A DNA stretch of 64,000 bases, taken from positions 1-64,000 of the forward strand of contig JAJFGB010000011.1 of assembly GCA_021776335.1 (NCBI GenBank), read 5' to 3'. Shown piece by piece: positions 1 to 9,752 of this stretch. The DNA is from Hyphococcus sp. (GTDB lineage Bacteria; Pseudomonadota; Alphaproteobacteria; Caulobacterales; Parvularculaceae). The notes beneath the pieces are model-generated. The model saw only the letters and a program-made list of their open reading frames with translations. It searched no databases and was not told the DNA's origin. A program made the translations under genes and the position numbers. Numbering within the stretch: the first letter of the stretch is position 1; each line of letters starts with the position of its first letter.

Positions 1-64
1 CATGACCTATTGCGTCATAGGGTAGCCGTTGGGCTAAGAGTCGGCTCGATAGTGCTGAAGCCTT

Positions 65-127
65 CCCTCTTCCCCGGCCCCACTACCCCAAGGGTACCCT
101 TAGTTGGGGGTGGGCCGGGGGAGAGGG
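65..127. repeat. 63-bp imperfect palindrome upstream of fabA
   Basis: The two arms (about 65-95 and 96-127) are nearly perfect reverse complements around a central AAGGGTACCCTT. The outer ends CCCTCT and AGAGGG also pair, and the GC-rich middle has a few mismatches. As RNA it would fold into one very long hairpin. There is no T-run on either side, so it does not look like an ordinary intrinsic terminator. The 1-225 stretch around it holds no gene I can support; a CAT at 1-3 could be the start of a leftward gene, but nothing confirms this. Confidence 0.7.
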
Positions 128-225
128 CTGGCCGCGGCAAAGAATGCCACCAGTGGGTGACAGGCTTTTGATGCCCGTGCGACTATGATAGGAAATATCG
201 GAAGAAATCAGAGTGAGGCTGCCAT

Positions 226-780
226 ATGGGCGCGGATACCAGCACAGTTTCAGAGTTTCCTTCGAGCTTCGGTTACGAGGACCTTCTGGCATGCGCTCGC
301 GGAGAGCTTTTCGGTCCCGGCAACGCGCAATTGCCGTTGCCGCCAATGCTAATGTTCGATCGTATCTCGCACATCAGTGCCGATGGTGGTGAGCATGGTC
401 GCGGGAAAGTCATTGCAGAGCTGGATGTAACGCCGGACTTATGGTTTTTTGCCTGCCATTTCAAAGGCGATCCGGTCATGCCGGGCTGTCTTGGTCTTGA
501 CGCTCTTTGGCAGCTTATCGGCTTTTTCCTGACCTGGGCTGGCAATCCTGGCCACGGGCGCGCGCTTGGAGCCAAAGATGTTAAGTTTTCCGGTATGGTG
601 GTTCCGCAAGCGAAGCTGGTCAGCTATGAAATCGATATTCGCCGCATGATGCGTCGTCCGCTGATCCTTGGCGTCGCCAATGGCGTCATGAAAGTCGACG
701 GTCGCAAAATCTACGAAGCAAAAGATTTACGTGTCGGCCTTTTTTCCGCGGAGCAGCTCGCGGCGGGTATGTCGTTCTAG
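226..780 (+). CDS. fabA: 3-hydroxydecanoyl-ACP dehydratase/isomerase FabA
   Basis: Cytosolic enzyme of type II fatty acid synthesis. It dehydrates 3-hydroxyacyl-ACP and isomerises trans-2- to cis-3-decenoyl-ACP, the branch point to unsaturated fatty acids. The 184-residue length fits FabA (about 170-180). The active-site region [20 protein letters not shown] is intact, with the expected catalytic His at about 78 and Asp at about 92. The ATG at 226 follows a GTGAGG-like ribosome site. fabB, a small membrane ORF and fabI follow closely on the same strand, the usual alphaproteobacterial unsaturated fatty acid operon. Identification is secure. Confidence 0.96.
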   Translation: MGADTSTVSEFPSSFGYEDLLACARGELFGPGNAQLPLPPMLMFDRISHISADGGEHGRGKVIAELDVTPDLWFFACHFKGDPVMPGCLGLDALWQLIGFFLTWAGNPGHGRALGAKDVKFSGMVVPQAKLVSYEIDIRRMMRRPLILGVANGVMKVDGRKIYEAKDLRVGLFSAEQLAAGMSF

Positions 781-816
781 TCGAGTTTGCCAGCTGGTAT
801 TGTTGAAAGGATTTCT

Positions 817-2037
817 ATGCGACGCGTTGTTATCACTGGCTTGGGGGTGGTTTCATCGATAGGCGGCAACGCTGAAGAAGTGACAGAGGCTCTTCGCCAC
901 AGCAAGTCCGGCATTTCGCATGCGGAAGACTTTGCGGAATACGGATTCCGCTGCCAGGTCTGGGCGCGCCCTGCGGTCGATTTTGAAGAAGCGCTTGATC
1001 GGCGCACGCGCCGATTTATGGGCGAAGGCGCGGCATGGAATTACATCGCGATGCAGGAGGCGATTGCCGATTCCGGTATTGCCGAGGACGAAATTAGTCA
1101 CCCAATGACCGGGCTCATCATGGGGTCGGGCGGACCATCCACGCGCGCCATTATCGAAGCGGCGGACAAGACCCGCGCCAGCAAAAGCACAAAAAAAATC
1201 GGCCCCACAGTGGTGCCAAAAGCGATGTCGTCAACAAATTCAGCGACACTCGCAGTGCCGTACAAAATTCTTGGCATTAATTATTCAATCTCGTCGGCTT
1301 GCGCGACGTCGATTCACTGCATCGGCGCGGCTGTCGAACAGATCATGTGGGGCAAACAGGATGTCATGTTCGCCGGCGGCGGCGAAGAGCTGGACTGGTC
1401 AATGTCCAACCTGTTTGACGCAATGGGCGCCATGTCGACAAACTTTAATGACACGCCGGCGGTCGCGAGCCGCGCTTACGACAAGGATCGCGACGGGTTC
1501 GTTATCGCTGGCGGCGCTGGCGTTGTTGTACTCGAGGAATATGAACGCGCCAAAGCGCGCGGCGCCACAATCTATGGCGAGGTCGTCGGCTATTACGCCA
1601 ATTCCGACGGTTACGACATGGTGCAACCCTCAGGCGAAGGCGCCATGCGATGCATGCGCGGGACACTTGAGACCGTCAAACAGAAGGTCGATTATATTAA
1701 TCCCCACGGCACATCCACGCCGGTCGGCGATTCAAGAGAAACCGAGGCGATCCGCGAGGTTTTCGGCAAGGACATCCCGCCATTTTCATCCACCAAATCC
1801 CTGACTGGTCATTCGCTCGGCGCTGTCGGCGCACAGGAAGCCATCTACGGGCTCTTAATGATGAAGCATAAGTTCCTGGCGGCGTCTGCGCATATCGAAA
1901 ATCTTGATCCGGAATTTGAAGGATTGCCGATTATTCGTGAGCGCGTGGACAATGCAAAGATTGACTGTTTCATGACTAACAGCTTCGGATTTGGCGGCAC
2001 CAATGGCTGCCTCGCCATTGCGCGGGTTGAGGATTAG
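817..2037 (+). CDS. fabB: 3-oxoacyl-ACP synthase I FabB
   Basis: Condensing enzyme that elongates acyl-ACP with malonyl-ACP; the partner of FabA in making unsaturated fatty acids. The thiolase-fold triad is visible: Cys162 in SSACATS, His297 in NPHGTSTP and His332 in LTGHSLGA. The protein ends with the family's GFGGTN glycine loop region. I start it at the ATG at 817, preceded by GAAAGG at 805-810, because the protein then opens with the canonical MRRVVITGLG. An in-frame TTG at 787 would add ten unconserved residues. 406 residues is normal for the family. Operon with fabA (36-bp gap). Confidence 0.96.
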   Translation: MRRVVITGLGVVSSIGGNAEEVTEALRHSKSGISHAEDFAEYGFRCQVWARPAVDFEEALDRRTRRFMGEGAAWNYIAMQEAIADSGIAEDEISHPMTGLIMGSGGPSTRAIIEAADKTRASKSTKKIGPTVVPKAMSSTNSATLAVPYKILGINYSISSACATSIHCIGAAVEQIMWGKQDVMFAGGGEELDWSMSNLFDAMGAMSTNFNDTPAVASRAYDKDRDGFVIAGGAGVVVLEEYERAKARGATIYGEVVGYYANSDGYDMVQPSGEGAMRCMRGTLETVKQKVDYINPHGTSTPVGDSRETEAIREVFGKDIPPFSSTKSLTGHSLGAVGAQEAIYGLLMMKHKFLAASAHIENLDPEFEGLPIIRERVDNAKIDCFMTNSFGFGGTNGCLAIARVED

Positions 2038-2043
2038 GCCCGG

Positions 2044-2235
2044 ATGGCGCAAAGCGCGATCTATGCGGGGATTGCGGCGGCCATCATCGCAAGTTTGGGG
2101 CTCTGGTGGTTTCGCCTCGTCATGGCCAGCATTAGAAAACAACCCAAAGCAACGCGCTATGGTATTTACGCGCTGGTTTGGCTTGCTTATTTCGTTGTAA
2201 CATTGGTCATGATCGGTCAATCAGGCGACCAATAA
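2044..2235 (+). CDS. small two-helix membrane protein in the fab operon
   Basis: 63-residue hypothetical protein lying between fabB and fabI with gaps of 6 and 26 bp, so it is probably cotranscribed. Two hydrophobic stretches (about residues 4-26 and 40-58), separated by a short basic loop (RKQPKATR), predict a helical hairpin in the inner membrane. I do not recognise a family. The tight packing and membrane-like composition argue for a real gene; the lack of a strong ribosome site (GGCCCGG before the ATG) argues for caution. A role linked to fatty acid synthesis is only inference from position. Confidence 0.55.
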   Translation: MAQSAIYAGIAAAIIASLGLWWFRLVMASIRKQPKATRYGIYALVWLAYFVVTLVMIGQSGDQ

Positions 2236-2261
2236 GGATAAACACAAAAAAGGAAAAGATT

Positions 2262-3083
2262 ATGGGCGGCGAAGTCCCCTTCCCTACCGGCGACCTCATG
2301 AGCGGAAAACGCGGGCTTGTCATGGGTGTTGCGAACAAAAACTCCATCGCCTGGTCAATTGCACAACAACTTCACGCACAAGGCGCAGAGCTCGCTTTCA
2401 CCTATGTCAATGAATCGATGGAGCGGCGCGTTCGCCCCCTCGCAGAAAGCCTTGGTGCAGAGATTGTGGTCCCGTGCGATGTTATGGATGACGCATCCAT
2501 GGATGCGACGTTCCAAACGATCGAAGATAAATGGGGTTCGCTGGATTTCCTTGTTCACGCCATCGCCTTTACCGACAAAGTCGCGCTTGAGGGATCCTTC
2601 GTTGAGAACACGACACGTGAGAATTTCCGCAATACGATGGATGTCTCTGCATTTTCCTTTGTGGATTCCGCGAACCGCGCGTCGAAAATGATGAAGCCGG
2701 GCGGGTCGATGATTACCCTCACTTACCTCGGATCGGAACGCACCATCCCGAATTACAATGTGATGGGTGTTGCGAAAGCCGCCCTCGAAGCTTCCACGCG
2801 TTACATCGCCCGAGATCTTGGGCCGAGGGGTATTCGCGTCAATGCGATTTCCGCCGGCCCCATCAAGACGCTCGCCGCCGCTGGCATCGCTTCCGGGCGG
2901 CATATGTTTTCTTTCAACCGGGCTGCGAGCCCCTTGCGGGACGACACCGATCCGAAAGGCGTCGCCGGCGCTGCGCTCTATCTTCTTTCCGACCTTGGCG
3001 CGTCCTGCACAGGCGAAACCCATCATGTGGATGGCGGATTTCATATTGTCGGCATGCCCGATGAGCACGCGTTGAAAGAATAA
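2262..3083 (+). CDS. fabI: enoyl-ACP reductase FabI
   Basis: NADH-dependent enoyl-ACP reductase, the last step of each elongation cycle. Short-chain dehydrogenase fold with the FabI-type cofactor loop (GVANKNSIAW) and the diagnostic Tyr165-x6-Lys172 pair, plus the second active-site Tyr155. This spacing separates FabI from ordinary SDRs (YxxxK). The ATG at 2262 is preceded by AAGGAAAAG; the open frame extends further upstream, but that part does not resemble FabI. 273 residues against about 260-270 expected. Last clear fatty acid gene of the fabA-fabB-fabI group. Confidence 0.95.
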   Translation: MGGEVPFPTGDLMSGKRGLVMGVANKNSIAWSIAQQLHAQGAELAFTYVNESMERRVRPLAESLGAEIVVPCDVMDDASMDATFQTIEDKWGSLDFLVHAIAFTDKVALEGSFVENTTRENFRNTMDVSAFSFVDSANRASKMMKPGGSMITLTYLGSERTIPNYNVMGVAKAALEASTRYIARDLGPRGIRVNAISAGPIKTLAAAGIASGRHMFSFNRAASPLRDDTDPKGVAGAALYLLSDLGASCTGETHHVDGGFHIVGMPDEHALKE

Positions 3084-3084
3084 A

Positions 3085-3528
3085 TTGGCGCCCGAACCCT
3101 CGACAACAGCGCGCGACATCATCAACCGCCTTGGCCTTTCGCCACATCCGGAGGGCGGTTGGTTTAAGGAAACCTGGCGCGCCGAAGCCAAAAGAGGCAA
3201 CCGCGCGAGCGGCACGGCGATCTATTATTTGCTTGAAAAAGATCAATGCTCTCATTGGCATCGCGTTGATGCAGCGGAAATCTGGCACTTTTATGCCGGC
3301 GCGCCTTTAAACGTATCACTGTCAGAAACGGGCCATAAAAACGATACCGTCACACTGGGACCCGATCTTGCAAATGGCGAACGCCCGCAAGTCATTGTTC
3401 CTGCGCATTGGTGGCAGTCAGCTAAAAGTCTCGGCGCATGGACGCTTGTGGGGTGCACCGTTTCACCGGGTTTTCAATTCGAAGGGTTTGACCTGGCGGC
3501 GCCCGACTGGACGCCGGACACACCGTAA
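3085..3528 (+). CDS. cupin protein, DUF985 family
   Basis: 147 residues with the DUF985/cupin_5 pattern: an N-terminal LGLSPHPEGGWFKETW segment, then the barrel motifs with WHRVDAAEIWHFYAG and a late VGCTVSPGFQFEGF. Family members are small metal-binding beta-barrels of uncertain function, some thought to act on sugars. Start taken as TTG at 3085, one base after the fabI stop, because the conserved region begins only about ten residues in and no ATG lies upstream. It is probably translated by coupling to fabI. It converges on the DUF5694 gene, with 12 bp between the stops. Confidence 0.8.
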   Translation: MAPEPSTTARDIINRLGLSPHPEGGWFKETWRAEAKRGNRASGTAIYYLLEKDQCSHWHRVDAAEIWHFYAGAPLNVSLSETGHKNDTVTLGPDLANGERPQVIVPAHWWQSAKSLGAWTLVGCTVSPGFQFEGFDLAAPDWTPDTP

Positions 3529-3540
3529 ACAGCCGCAACC

Positions 3541-4401
3541 TTATTTTCCAGCGGCGCGTTCCAGATATGGCGCAGGATCAATACGCACATATCCTTGCGT
3601 ATGATCCGCCAAATGCTCAAGCCAGAATTTATGCCCGGCGCCATAAACAACCACGACCCTGTCGCCTGGCTTCGTCACGTCCATCAGTTTCGACCAGATC
3701 TTTGCATTGCGCATGAACCAATAGGCTTGCAGCTCCGCCGCCGGTTGATCTTCGCCCTGATCATATTGAGAAAGAGCATAATAAAAACCAGGCGCTGACA
3801 TGGCGCCGGTATTCAATTTCAATAATTTTGTCGCGATATGGTCATCTTCAGTTTCCGCGGTGAAGCCCGCAACCATTTCCTGCGCCAGCGCCAATTGCAC
3901 CCCAAGCGCTTCATCTTGTCCCGTAGCCGCTGCGTGCGCCATTAGCTTTCCGAACGGGAAATAATCGGGTTCGCCCTCCGACGGTTGCTCATCGATGCCG
4001 TAAACACGTGTCACGCCTGAACGGCTTGCCAAACGGTATGCAACTTGAACGCGCTCGTTTTCGCTCTCAAGCAGCATTTCATCGGCAAAATCAGCATATT
4101 TGGGATCAACATAATTCGGCGCATCTGTAACGCGTTCCGTCGCAACAACCGTTGGACTGAAACTTTTGAGTGCGGTTGCAATATCCTCCAGCTCGCGCTG
4201 CCGACGCTCTGTCAAAACGCTTTTGGTTTCGACATTAATGAGATCACTCTTCGACCCTGCCATGTGGTATGTGCCAACAATCATCACCTGTACGGCATGC
4301 GGATCAATTGCCGGGCTCCATGAAACGTCAGTGCGGTTTACCGGCGCACTAACGCACGCAGCTAAAAAAACAGGTGTCGCCATGATGAGCATTCGAAGCA
4401 T
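3541..4401 (-). CDS. DUF5694 lipoprotein (TraB/PrgY-like fold)
   Basis: Predicted outer-membrane or periplasmic lipoprotein. The N-terminus is a short basic-hydrophobic signal ending in a lipobox (LAAC, then VSAP). The mature part begins with the family hallmark VMIVGTYHMAG, followed by ERV and later a GAGH motif, as in TraB/GumN-related proteins of the DUF5694 group. Biochemical role unknown; related TraB folds suggest a metal-dependent hydrolase. Several in-frame ATGs exist. I prefer the one at 4401 because AAGGAAGGGG ends six bases upstream; ATGs at 4407 and 4440 would lengthen the signal. Confidence 0.78.
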   Translation of the reverse strand: MLRMLIMATPVFLAACVSAPVNRTDVSWSPAIDPHAVQVMIVGTYHMAGSKSDLINVETKSVLTERRQRELEDIATALKSFSPTVVATERVTDAPNYVDPKYADFADEMLLESENERVQVAYRLASRSGVTRVYGIDEQPSEGEPDYFPFGKLMAHAAATGQDEALGVQLALAQEMVAGFTAETEDDHIATKLLKLNTGAMSAPGFYYALSQYDQGEDQPAAELQAYWFMRNAKIWSKLMDVTKPGDRVVVVYGAGHKFWLEHLADHTQGYVRIDPAPYLERAAGK

Positions 4402-4519
4402 TCGCATCCCCTTCCTTCGAAACTTTTCGAGCGCCTTCATGCGCTAAACACGCAAAACGGACAACACCGATGCGATCAGAGGAAACAAGGATGCGATTAC
4501 GCGCAATGTGCGTTTCGAC

Positions 4520-6418
4520 TTAGCCCTTCTGTGCTTCGATCCAGCGATTGATGCGCGCATCAAGGACCGGCAACGGCATAGCGCCGTTCAAGAGCACTTC
4601 GTCATGGAAACTGCGAATGTCAAAGGCATCGCCAAGTTCAGTTTCTGCTTTGGTGCGCAATTCGCCAATCTTCAGCATGCCAAGCTTGTAGGATGTCGCC
4701 TGACCGGGCCAGACCGCATAGCGCTCAATTTCACGGGTGACTGAATCCCGTGTATCCCCAGTAACGCTGAGCATATAGTCAATCGCCTGCTCACGGGTCC
4801 ATTGTTTGTGATGAAGGCCTGAATCGACAACCAGGCGCGCCGCGCGGAATAGCTCAGATTGCAGACGGCCAAGATTGCCCAGGGGATCATCGTCATACAT
4901 GCCCATCTCTGCAGCAACCTGCTCTGCATAGAGCGCCCAGCCTTCTGAAAATTCCGAATAGCCAAGCATGTTGCGAATGAGCGGGAGGCCAGCAGCGCGC
5001 TCCAGCGAGCGCTGGAAGTGATGACCTGGCACCGCCTCATGATAGGTCAGCGTTTTAAGCGTGTGCTTCGGCCAGTCGGCTGTGTCCTTAAGATTGATCC
5101 AATAAATGCCCGGGCGCGAACCATCGAGTGACGGCGACGAGTAATAGCCGCCAGGAGCAGTATCTTGTTCATAAACCGGAATGCGCCGCACCTCTACGGA
5201 TTGCTCCGGCAAGGTTCCAAACCAGGCGTCCGCTTGCGCCATAACATCGCTTACTTGAACATTAAGGTCGGCAAGAAGAGCATCGCGGCCCTCATCATCA
5301 TTCGGATAGCGCAAATCAGCGCGCTGCCCAATCGCTTCAAACCGGCTGGCGACAGATCCATTCGCCAACCCTTGAGCTTCCAGGATAGCGTCCATTTCCG
5401 CAGTGATCCGGTCGACTTCCGACAGACCAAGCTGGTGGATGTCTTCGCCGGTCTTGCCGCCGGCGCCGTAGGAATTGAGCGCATGCTGATAAAATGCTTC
5501 CCCACTATCACCAAGACGCCAAACCCCTGCATCACTGCCCGCTTGCGGTTTCAAACTTTCAAGCGTGGCCGCAAGGCGCGCATAGGCGGGATAAACCACT
5601 GTTTCCACTGTCTCAGCCGCGCGCGCCGTAAGGTCAGATTTTTCTGCGTCGCTTAACCCTTCAATATCGCCGATTTTCTGTGCAAATGTCGTCGCCAACG
5701 GATTTTCAGCCGGCGCTGGTGATGTAAATCCGTGGATCGATCCGATAGCGCCGTCGAGTGCAAAATAGGGCGGCACAACACCAAGCGCCGCGTCACCGCT
5801 GATCGTTTCAACGACTTCGTCAAAGACGCGACCAAAAGCCGACATCCGCGCCAGATATTCTTCTGCGTTCTGTTTTGACGCCAGTGGCTGCTGGGTCTGT
5901 AACATGCGCGGCAGGAAAAGATGCGGACCGGTTAATTGCGTCACCACATAGGGGCTCACCGATCCCCATTGAACGGCGCCGCCAAAGTCGAACTGATTGC
6001 GCTGCGCGCCGGTTTGATAAGCGTCGCGCAACACTTCATAGGTCGTCGCCGCTGCGCCCTCGAGAGTCGATTGCTCGACGCCTCTGATTTCCTGCAAAAA
6101 CGCTTCGTTCATTTGTCGAGCGCGCTGGTTTGCTTCAAACCCGTAGTCGCCGAGGCGGCTGTTGTAACCCGCACCGGCAATATCCTCACTGACACCAAGG
6201 AACGTGGCAAACTCGGGTGACTCGCGAAGCACCCGCGCCGCGTGCTCATCAGCAATCGCAATGAAGGCCTCGGAGGCCGTTATTTCGGGTTCGGCGACAA
6301 TCGCTTCCTCGACCGGTGCGCCACTCTCAGCCGGTGCGATGTTCTCACCGCAAGCGGCCGCCGCCAGCAAGCCCAGCGCGAAAACGCCCCGAAAGGCCAA
6401 TGAAGGTGATCGGTTCAT
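4520..6418 (-). CDS. DUF885 family lipoprotein, putative zinc peptidase
   Basis: 632-residue secreted lipoprotein: the signal peptide ends in AAAC, followed by an acidic/proline-rich linker. The body is the DUF885 fold, with the signature HEAVPGHH at about 460-467 and SEGWALYAE about 30 residues later. These resemble the HExxH plus downstream Glu of gluzincin-type zinc peptidases, so periplasmic or surface proteolysis is likely but unproven. Start at the ATG at 6418 with AGGGGAA just upstream; a longer frame to 6523 would put 35 non-signal residues before the signal peptide. Single gene; its promoter should lie in 6419-6600. Confidence 0.88.
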   Translation of the reverse strand: MNRSPSLAFRGVFALGLLAAAACGENIAPAESGAPVEEAIVAEPEITASEAFIAIADEHAARVLRESPEFATFLGVSEDIAGAGYNSRLGDYGFEANQRARQMNEAFLQEIRGVEQSTLEGAAATTYEVLRDAYQTGAQRNQFDFGGAVQWGSVSPYVVTQLTGPHLFLPRMLQTQQPLASKQNAEEYLARMSAFGRVFDEVVETISGDAALGVVPPYFALDGAIGSIHGFTSPAPAENPLATTFAQKIGDIEGLSDAEKSDLTARAAETVETVVYPAYARLAATLESLKPQAGSDAGVWRLGDSGEAFYQHALNSYGAGGKTGEDIHQLGLSEVDRITAEMDAILEAQGLANGSVASRFEAIGQRADLRYPNDDEGRDALLADLNVQVSDVMAQADAWFGTLPEQSVEVRRIPVYEQDTAPGGYYSSPSLDGSRPGIYWINLKDTADWPKHTLKTLTYHEAVPGHHFQRSLERAAGLPLIRNMLGYSEFSEGWALYAEQVAAEMGMYDDDPLGNLGRLQSELFRAARLVVDSGLHHKQWTREQAIDYMLSVTGDTRDSVTREIERYAVWPGQATSYKLGMLKIGELRTKAETELGDAFDIRSFHDEVLLNGAMPLPVLDARINRWIEAQKG

Positions 6419-6624
6419 GATTGTTCCCCTGAAAATCCGGTGTCGATAGGGCGGTAGTCTAGCTGCACAGAATTCAAATACCCAGTCCCGCGGGCGCCAG
6501 GACCGATCAACAATTGACGCCAATCACCGGCCGCACCGGGCTGCCGCCGCCCATCGCTTGAATTTGTGTTTTTTTTCAACCGATTGTGTCAAGACGGCGC
6601 GCCAAAACGGACCGTTCTGCCAGC

Positions 6625-6654
6625 AAAAAAACGGGCCCCAATGGGGCCCGTTTT
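6625..6654 (-). terminator. intrinsic terminator of pnp
   Basis: Perfect 9-bp stem ACGGGCCCC / GGGGCCCGT (6631-6639 and 6643-6651) with a 3-base loop. On the - strand it is followed by seven T residues (A-run 6625-6631 on the + strand). It lies about 35 bases past the pnp stop. A shorter T-run on the other side means it could also act on rightward transcripts. Confidence 0.88.
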
Positions 6655-6687
6655 GCTTCATTTAGTTTTTTGGATGATGACAGCCGT

Positions 6688-8802
6688 CTAATCCTTGGTG
6701 ATTTCCTTGCCGGTTTCCTGGTCGACCACTTTCATCGACAGGCGCACCTTGCCTCGGTCGTCAAAGCCCAAAAGCTTGACCCAGACCTCATCGCCCTCCT
6801 TGACCACATCGGTTGTTTTTTCCGCCCGGCCTTCAGCAAGCTGAGAGATGTGCACAAGCCCATCACGGGGACCGAAGAAGTTCACAAAAGCACCGAAATC
6901 CATGGTTTTTACAATCGTGCCTTTATAGATTTCTCCGACCTCTGGTTCGGCGACAATGGAATGAATCCATTTTTGCGCCGCTGCGATCTGCTCTTTATCA
7001 CTCGATGCAATCTTGATCAGACCTTCGTCATCAATATTGATCTTGGCGCCGGTCTCTTCGACAATCTGGCGAATGATCTTGCCGCCTGTCCCGATAACTT
7101 CGCGGATTTTATCCTTAGCGATCTGCATCGTCTCAATACGCGGCGCATAGTCACCGAGATCTTCACGTGAATGATCAAGCGCCTTGCTCATCTCACCGAG
7201 AATATGCATGCGACCGTCTTTAGCCTGACCAAGTGCAATCTGCATGATCTCTTCAGTGATGCCGGCAATTTTGATATCCATCTGCAGCGAGGTGACGCCC
7301 GCTTCAGTCCCGGCAACTTTGAAGTCCATATCGCCGAGATGGTCTTCGTCGCCAAGAATATCAGACAGAACCGCAAAGCGTTCACCCTCAAGAATGAGAC
7401 CCATGGCAATACCGGCCACAGGGCGCTTCATCGGAACACCGGCGTCCATCAGCGCGAGAGAAGCGCCGCAAACGGTCGCCATCGACGACGAGCCATTTGA
7501 TTCCGTAATCTCCGAAACGAGGCGAATGACATAAGGAAACTCTTCCTGGGTGGGAATAACCGCCTTCATGGCGCGCCACGCAAGTTTGCCGTGACCAATT
7601 TCACGACGACCGGTAAAGCCCATACGGCCGACTTCACCAACCGAATAAGGCGGGAAGTTATAATGCAGGAGGAATTGCTCCTTATAGGTGCCAGCAAGCG
7701 CGTCAATAAACTGCTCGTCCTCGCCGGTGCCAAGGGTGGCAACGACCAGCGCCTGCGTTTCACCGCGGGTAAACAGCGACGAGCCGTGAGTGCGGGGAAG
7801 AACGCCAGCTTCGGCGACGATCGGGCGCACAGTTTTGGTGTCGCGCCCGTCAATACGCTCGCCGGTATCGAGAATACCGCCGCGGACAATGTCGGATTCG
7901 ATTGACTTGAAAAGCCCGCCGACGACGCCTTTGTCGAGAGCGCTTTCATCATCTTCTGCGCACAGCGCTTCAATCACTTTATTTTTCGCATCGCCAAGTT
8001 TTTCCTGACGAACCTGCTTAACGCGCTCGTTGTACGCTGTCTTAACGTCCGCTTCGACCAGGCTACGCACTTTGCCGGCATGTTCGGAATGATCGGGCGC
8101 CGCAAAGTCCCACGGCTCTTTTGCACTGTCTTCAGCAAAATCGATGACAAAATTGATCGCCTCTTTTGCCGCTGTATGTCCAAAAACAACAGCGCCGAGC
8201 ATGATTTCCTCGGAGAGTTCTTTGGCTTCGGATTCAACCATCATCACGGCGTCAGACGTTCCCGCCATCACAAGGTCAAGCTTGGTTTCCGGCATCGTGT
8301 CGATCTGCGGGTTCAAGACATAATCGCCATTGATGTATCCAACACGCGCGGCGGCAATCGGTCCGAGAAACGGCATCCCTGAAATTGTCAGCGCTGCGGA
8401 AACCGCGATCATCGCAACGACATCAGGATCATTTTCAAGATCGTGGGAAAGCACCTGCGCAACGACCAGCACTTCATTTTTGAAGCCTTTGGCGAAGAGC
8501 GGGCGGATCGGTCGGTCAATGAGACGCGACGTCAGGGTTTCTTTTTCGGTCGGGCGTGCTTCGCGCTTGAAATAGCCGCCTGGCACGCGCCCTGCCGCAT
8601 AATAGCGCTCTTGATAGTGCACTGTCAGGGGAAAGAAATCGAAATTGGGATTTGGTTGTTTCGCGCCGACAACGGTCGCGAGCACGGTAGTATCACCATA
8701 GGTGGCGAGCACGGCGCCGTCTGCTTGACGCGCCACGCGCCCGGTCTCAAGGGTCAGCGTACGACCGCCCCATTCAATCGATTTTTTTGTGATGTTAAAC
8801 AT
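6688..8802 (-). CDS. pnp: polyribonucleotide nucleotidyltransferase
   Basis: 3'-5' phosphorolytic exoribonuclease, a core of the RNA degradosome. 704 residues with two RNase PH domains joined by the all-alpha linker, then a KH domain ([15 protein letters not shown], about 560-580) and a C-terminal S1 domain ([17 protein letters not shown]). Start at the ATG at 8802 ([13 protein letters not shown]) after an AAGAGAAGAG ribosome site. pnp normally follows rpsO directly; here an SDR gene separates them. A strong terminator follows the stop. Confidence 0.96.
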   Translation of the reverse strand: MFNITKKSIEWGGRTLTLETGRVARQADGAVLATYGDTTVLATVVGAKQPNPNFDFFPLTVHYQERYYAAGRVPGGYFKREARPTEKETLTSRLIDRPIRPLFAKGFKNEVLVVAQVLSHDLENDPDVVAMIAVSAALTISGMPFLGPIAAARVGYINGDYVLNPQIDTMPETKLDLVMAGTSDAVMMVESEAKELSEEIMLGAVVFGHTAAKEAINFVIDFAEDSAKEPWDFAAPDHSEHAGKVRSLVEADVKTAYNERVKQVRQEKLGDAKNKVIEALCAEDDESALDKGVVGGLFKSIESDIVRGGILDTGERIDGRDTKTVRPIVAEAGVLPRTHGSSLFTRGETQALVVATLGTGEDEQFIDALAGTYKEQFLLHYNFPPYSVGEVGRMGFTGRREIGHGKLAWRAMKAVIPTQEEFPYVIRLVSEITESNGSSSMATVCGASLALMDAGVPMKRPVAGIAMGLILEGERFAVLSDILGDEDHLGDMDFKVAGTEAGVTSLQMDIKIAGITEEIMQIALGQAKDGRMHILGEMSKALDHSREDLGDYAPRIETMQIAKDKIREVIGTGGKIIRQIVEETGAKINIDDEGLIKIASSDKEQIAAAQKWIHSIVAEPEVGEIYKGTIVKTMDFGAFVNFFGPRDGLVHISQLAEGRAEKTTDVVKEGDEVWVKLLGFDDRGKVRLSMKVVDQETGKEITKD

Positions 8803-8933
8803 TTTTTCTCTTCTCTTCTTGCGTGTTGCGCCGTACGCGGATCGTTCGGCGCCCTTGGGTATGAAGTCGAAAAAGAAATTGCCGCCTATTTGCAATGAAG
8901 CCCGCCTTTGCGGGCGGGCTGGCGGCGCTTATC

Positions 8934-9695
8934 CTATTTCGGCTGCATTCGAATGGCGCCGTCAAGTCTGATAACGGCGCCGTTGATCATAGTATTCCGG
9001 CATATCTCCAATGCCAGCGATGCGTATTCTTCAGGTCGCCCCAGGCGTTTTGGGAACGGCACCATAGCGGCAAGGGCGTCCTGAACCTTCTGGTCCATCC
9101 CCGCCATCATCGGCGTCCAAAAAATACCTGGTGCAATAGTGTTTACGCGGATGCCCGCATTCATAAGGTCGCGGGCAACAGGCAGGGTCATCGCGACCAC
9201 GCCGCCTTTTGAGGCTGCATAGGCCGCTTGGCCGATTTGGCCTTCATAGGCGGCAACAGACGCGGTGTTGATAATAACACCGCGTTCGCCATCCGCCTGA
9301 CCGTCGTTCTTTTCCATCTCCGCCGAGACAAGGCGAATGCAATTGAACGAGCCTGACAGATTGACGTCGAGAACTTTTTTGAAACTTTCGAGCCGGTGGG
9401 GCCCGTTTTTCCCAACCGTTTTTTCCCCGATGGCGATGCCGGCGCAATTCACCAGGATCGATGGTGTTCCGTGAGCCGTGATTGTGGCTTCCAGTGCTTT
9501 TTGAACGCTTGCTTCATCGCCCACATCAACGGCGCAAAATACGCCGCCGAGTTTTTCGGCAAGCACTTCGCCTTTTTCAGCGTTCATATCCCAAAGCGCG
9601 ACTTTAACGCCTTCGGCAGCAAGGGCTTCAGCTGTCGCCGCACCGAGCCCCGAGGCGCCGCCGGTGACGATCGCTGACGTTCCAGAAAATTTCAT
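8934..9695 (-). CDS. SDR, type-2 3-hydroxyacyl-CoA dehydrogenase-like
   Basis: 253-residue classical short-chain dehydrogenase: TGGASGLG cofactor loop at 11-18, NCAG at about 83-86, catalytic Ser146, Tyr159 and Lys163. The motif content (TIAPGIFWTPMM, the FPKRLGRPEEYA segment, the NGAVIRLDGA end) matches the HSD10-like 3-hydroxyacyl-CoA dehydrogenase group, which oxidises short 3-hydroxyacyl-CoAs; substrate choice cannot be read from sequence. ATG at 9695 chosen because the frame upstream is unconserved. It sits in the rpsO-pnp interval, same strand, so it is probably cotranscribed with ribosomal and RNA-decay genes. Confidence 0.88.
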   Translation of the reverse strand: MKFSGTSAIVTGGASGLGAATAEALAAEGVKVALWDMNAEKGEVLAEKLGGVFCAVDVGDEASVQKALEATITAHGTPSILVNCAGIAIGEKTVGKNGPHRLESFKKVLDVNLSGSFNCIRLVSAEMEKNDGQADGERGVIINTASVAAYEGQIGQAAYAASKGGVVAMTLPVARDLMNAGIRVNTIAPGIFWTPMMAGMDQKVQDALAAMVPFPKRLGRPEEYASLALEICRNTMINGAVIRLDGAIRMQPK

Positions 9696-9752
9696 TTTCG
9701 ATCCGTTCTCCGCCCTACCCGGTGGCAAGGCAGATTTGCGCTCAGTGCGCGT

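Noticed and set aside
2355-3215. Long - strand ORF opposite fabI
   Set aside because: It is antisense to the unambiguous fabI gene and has no family pattern.
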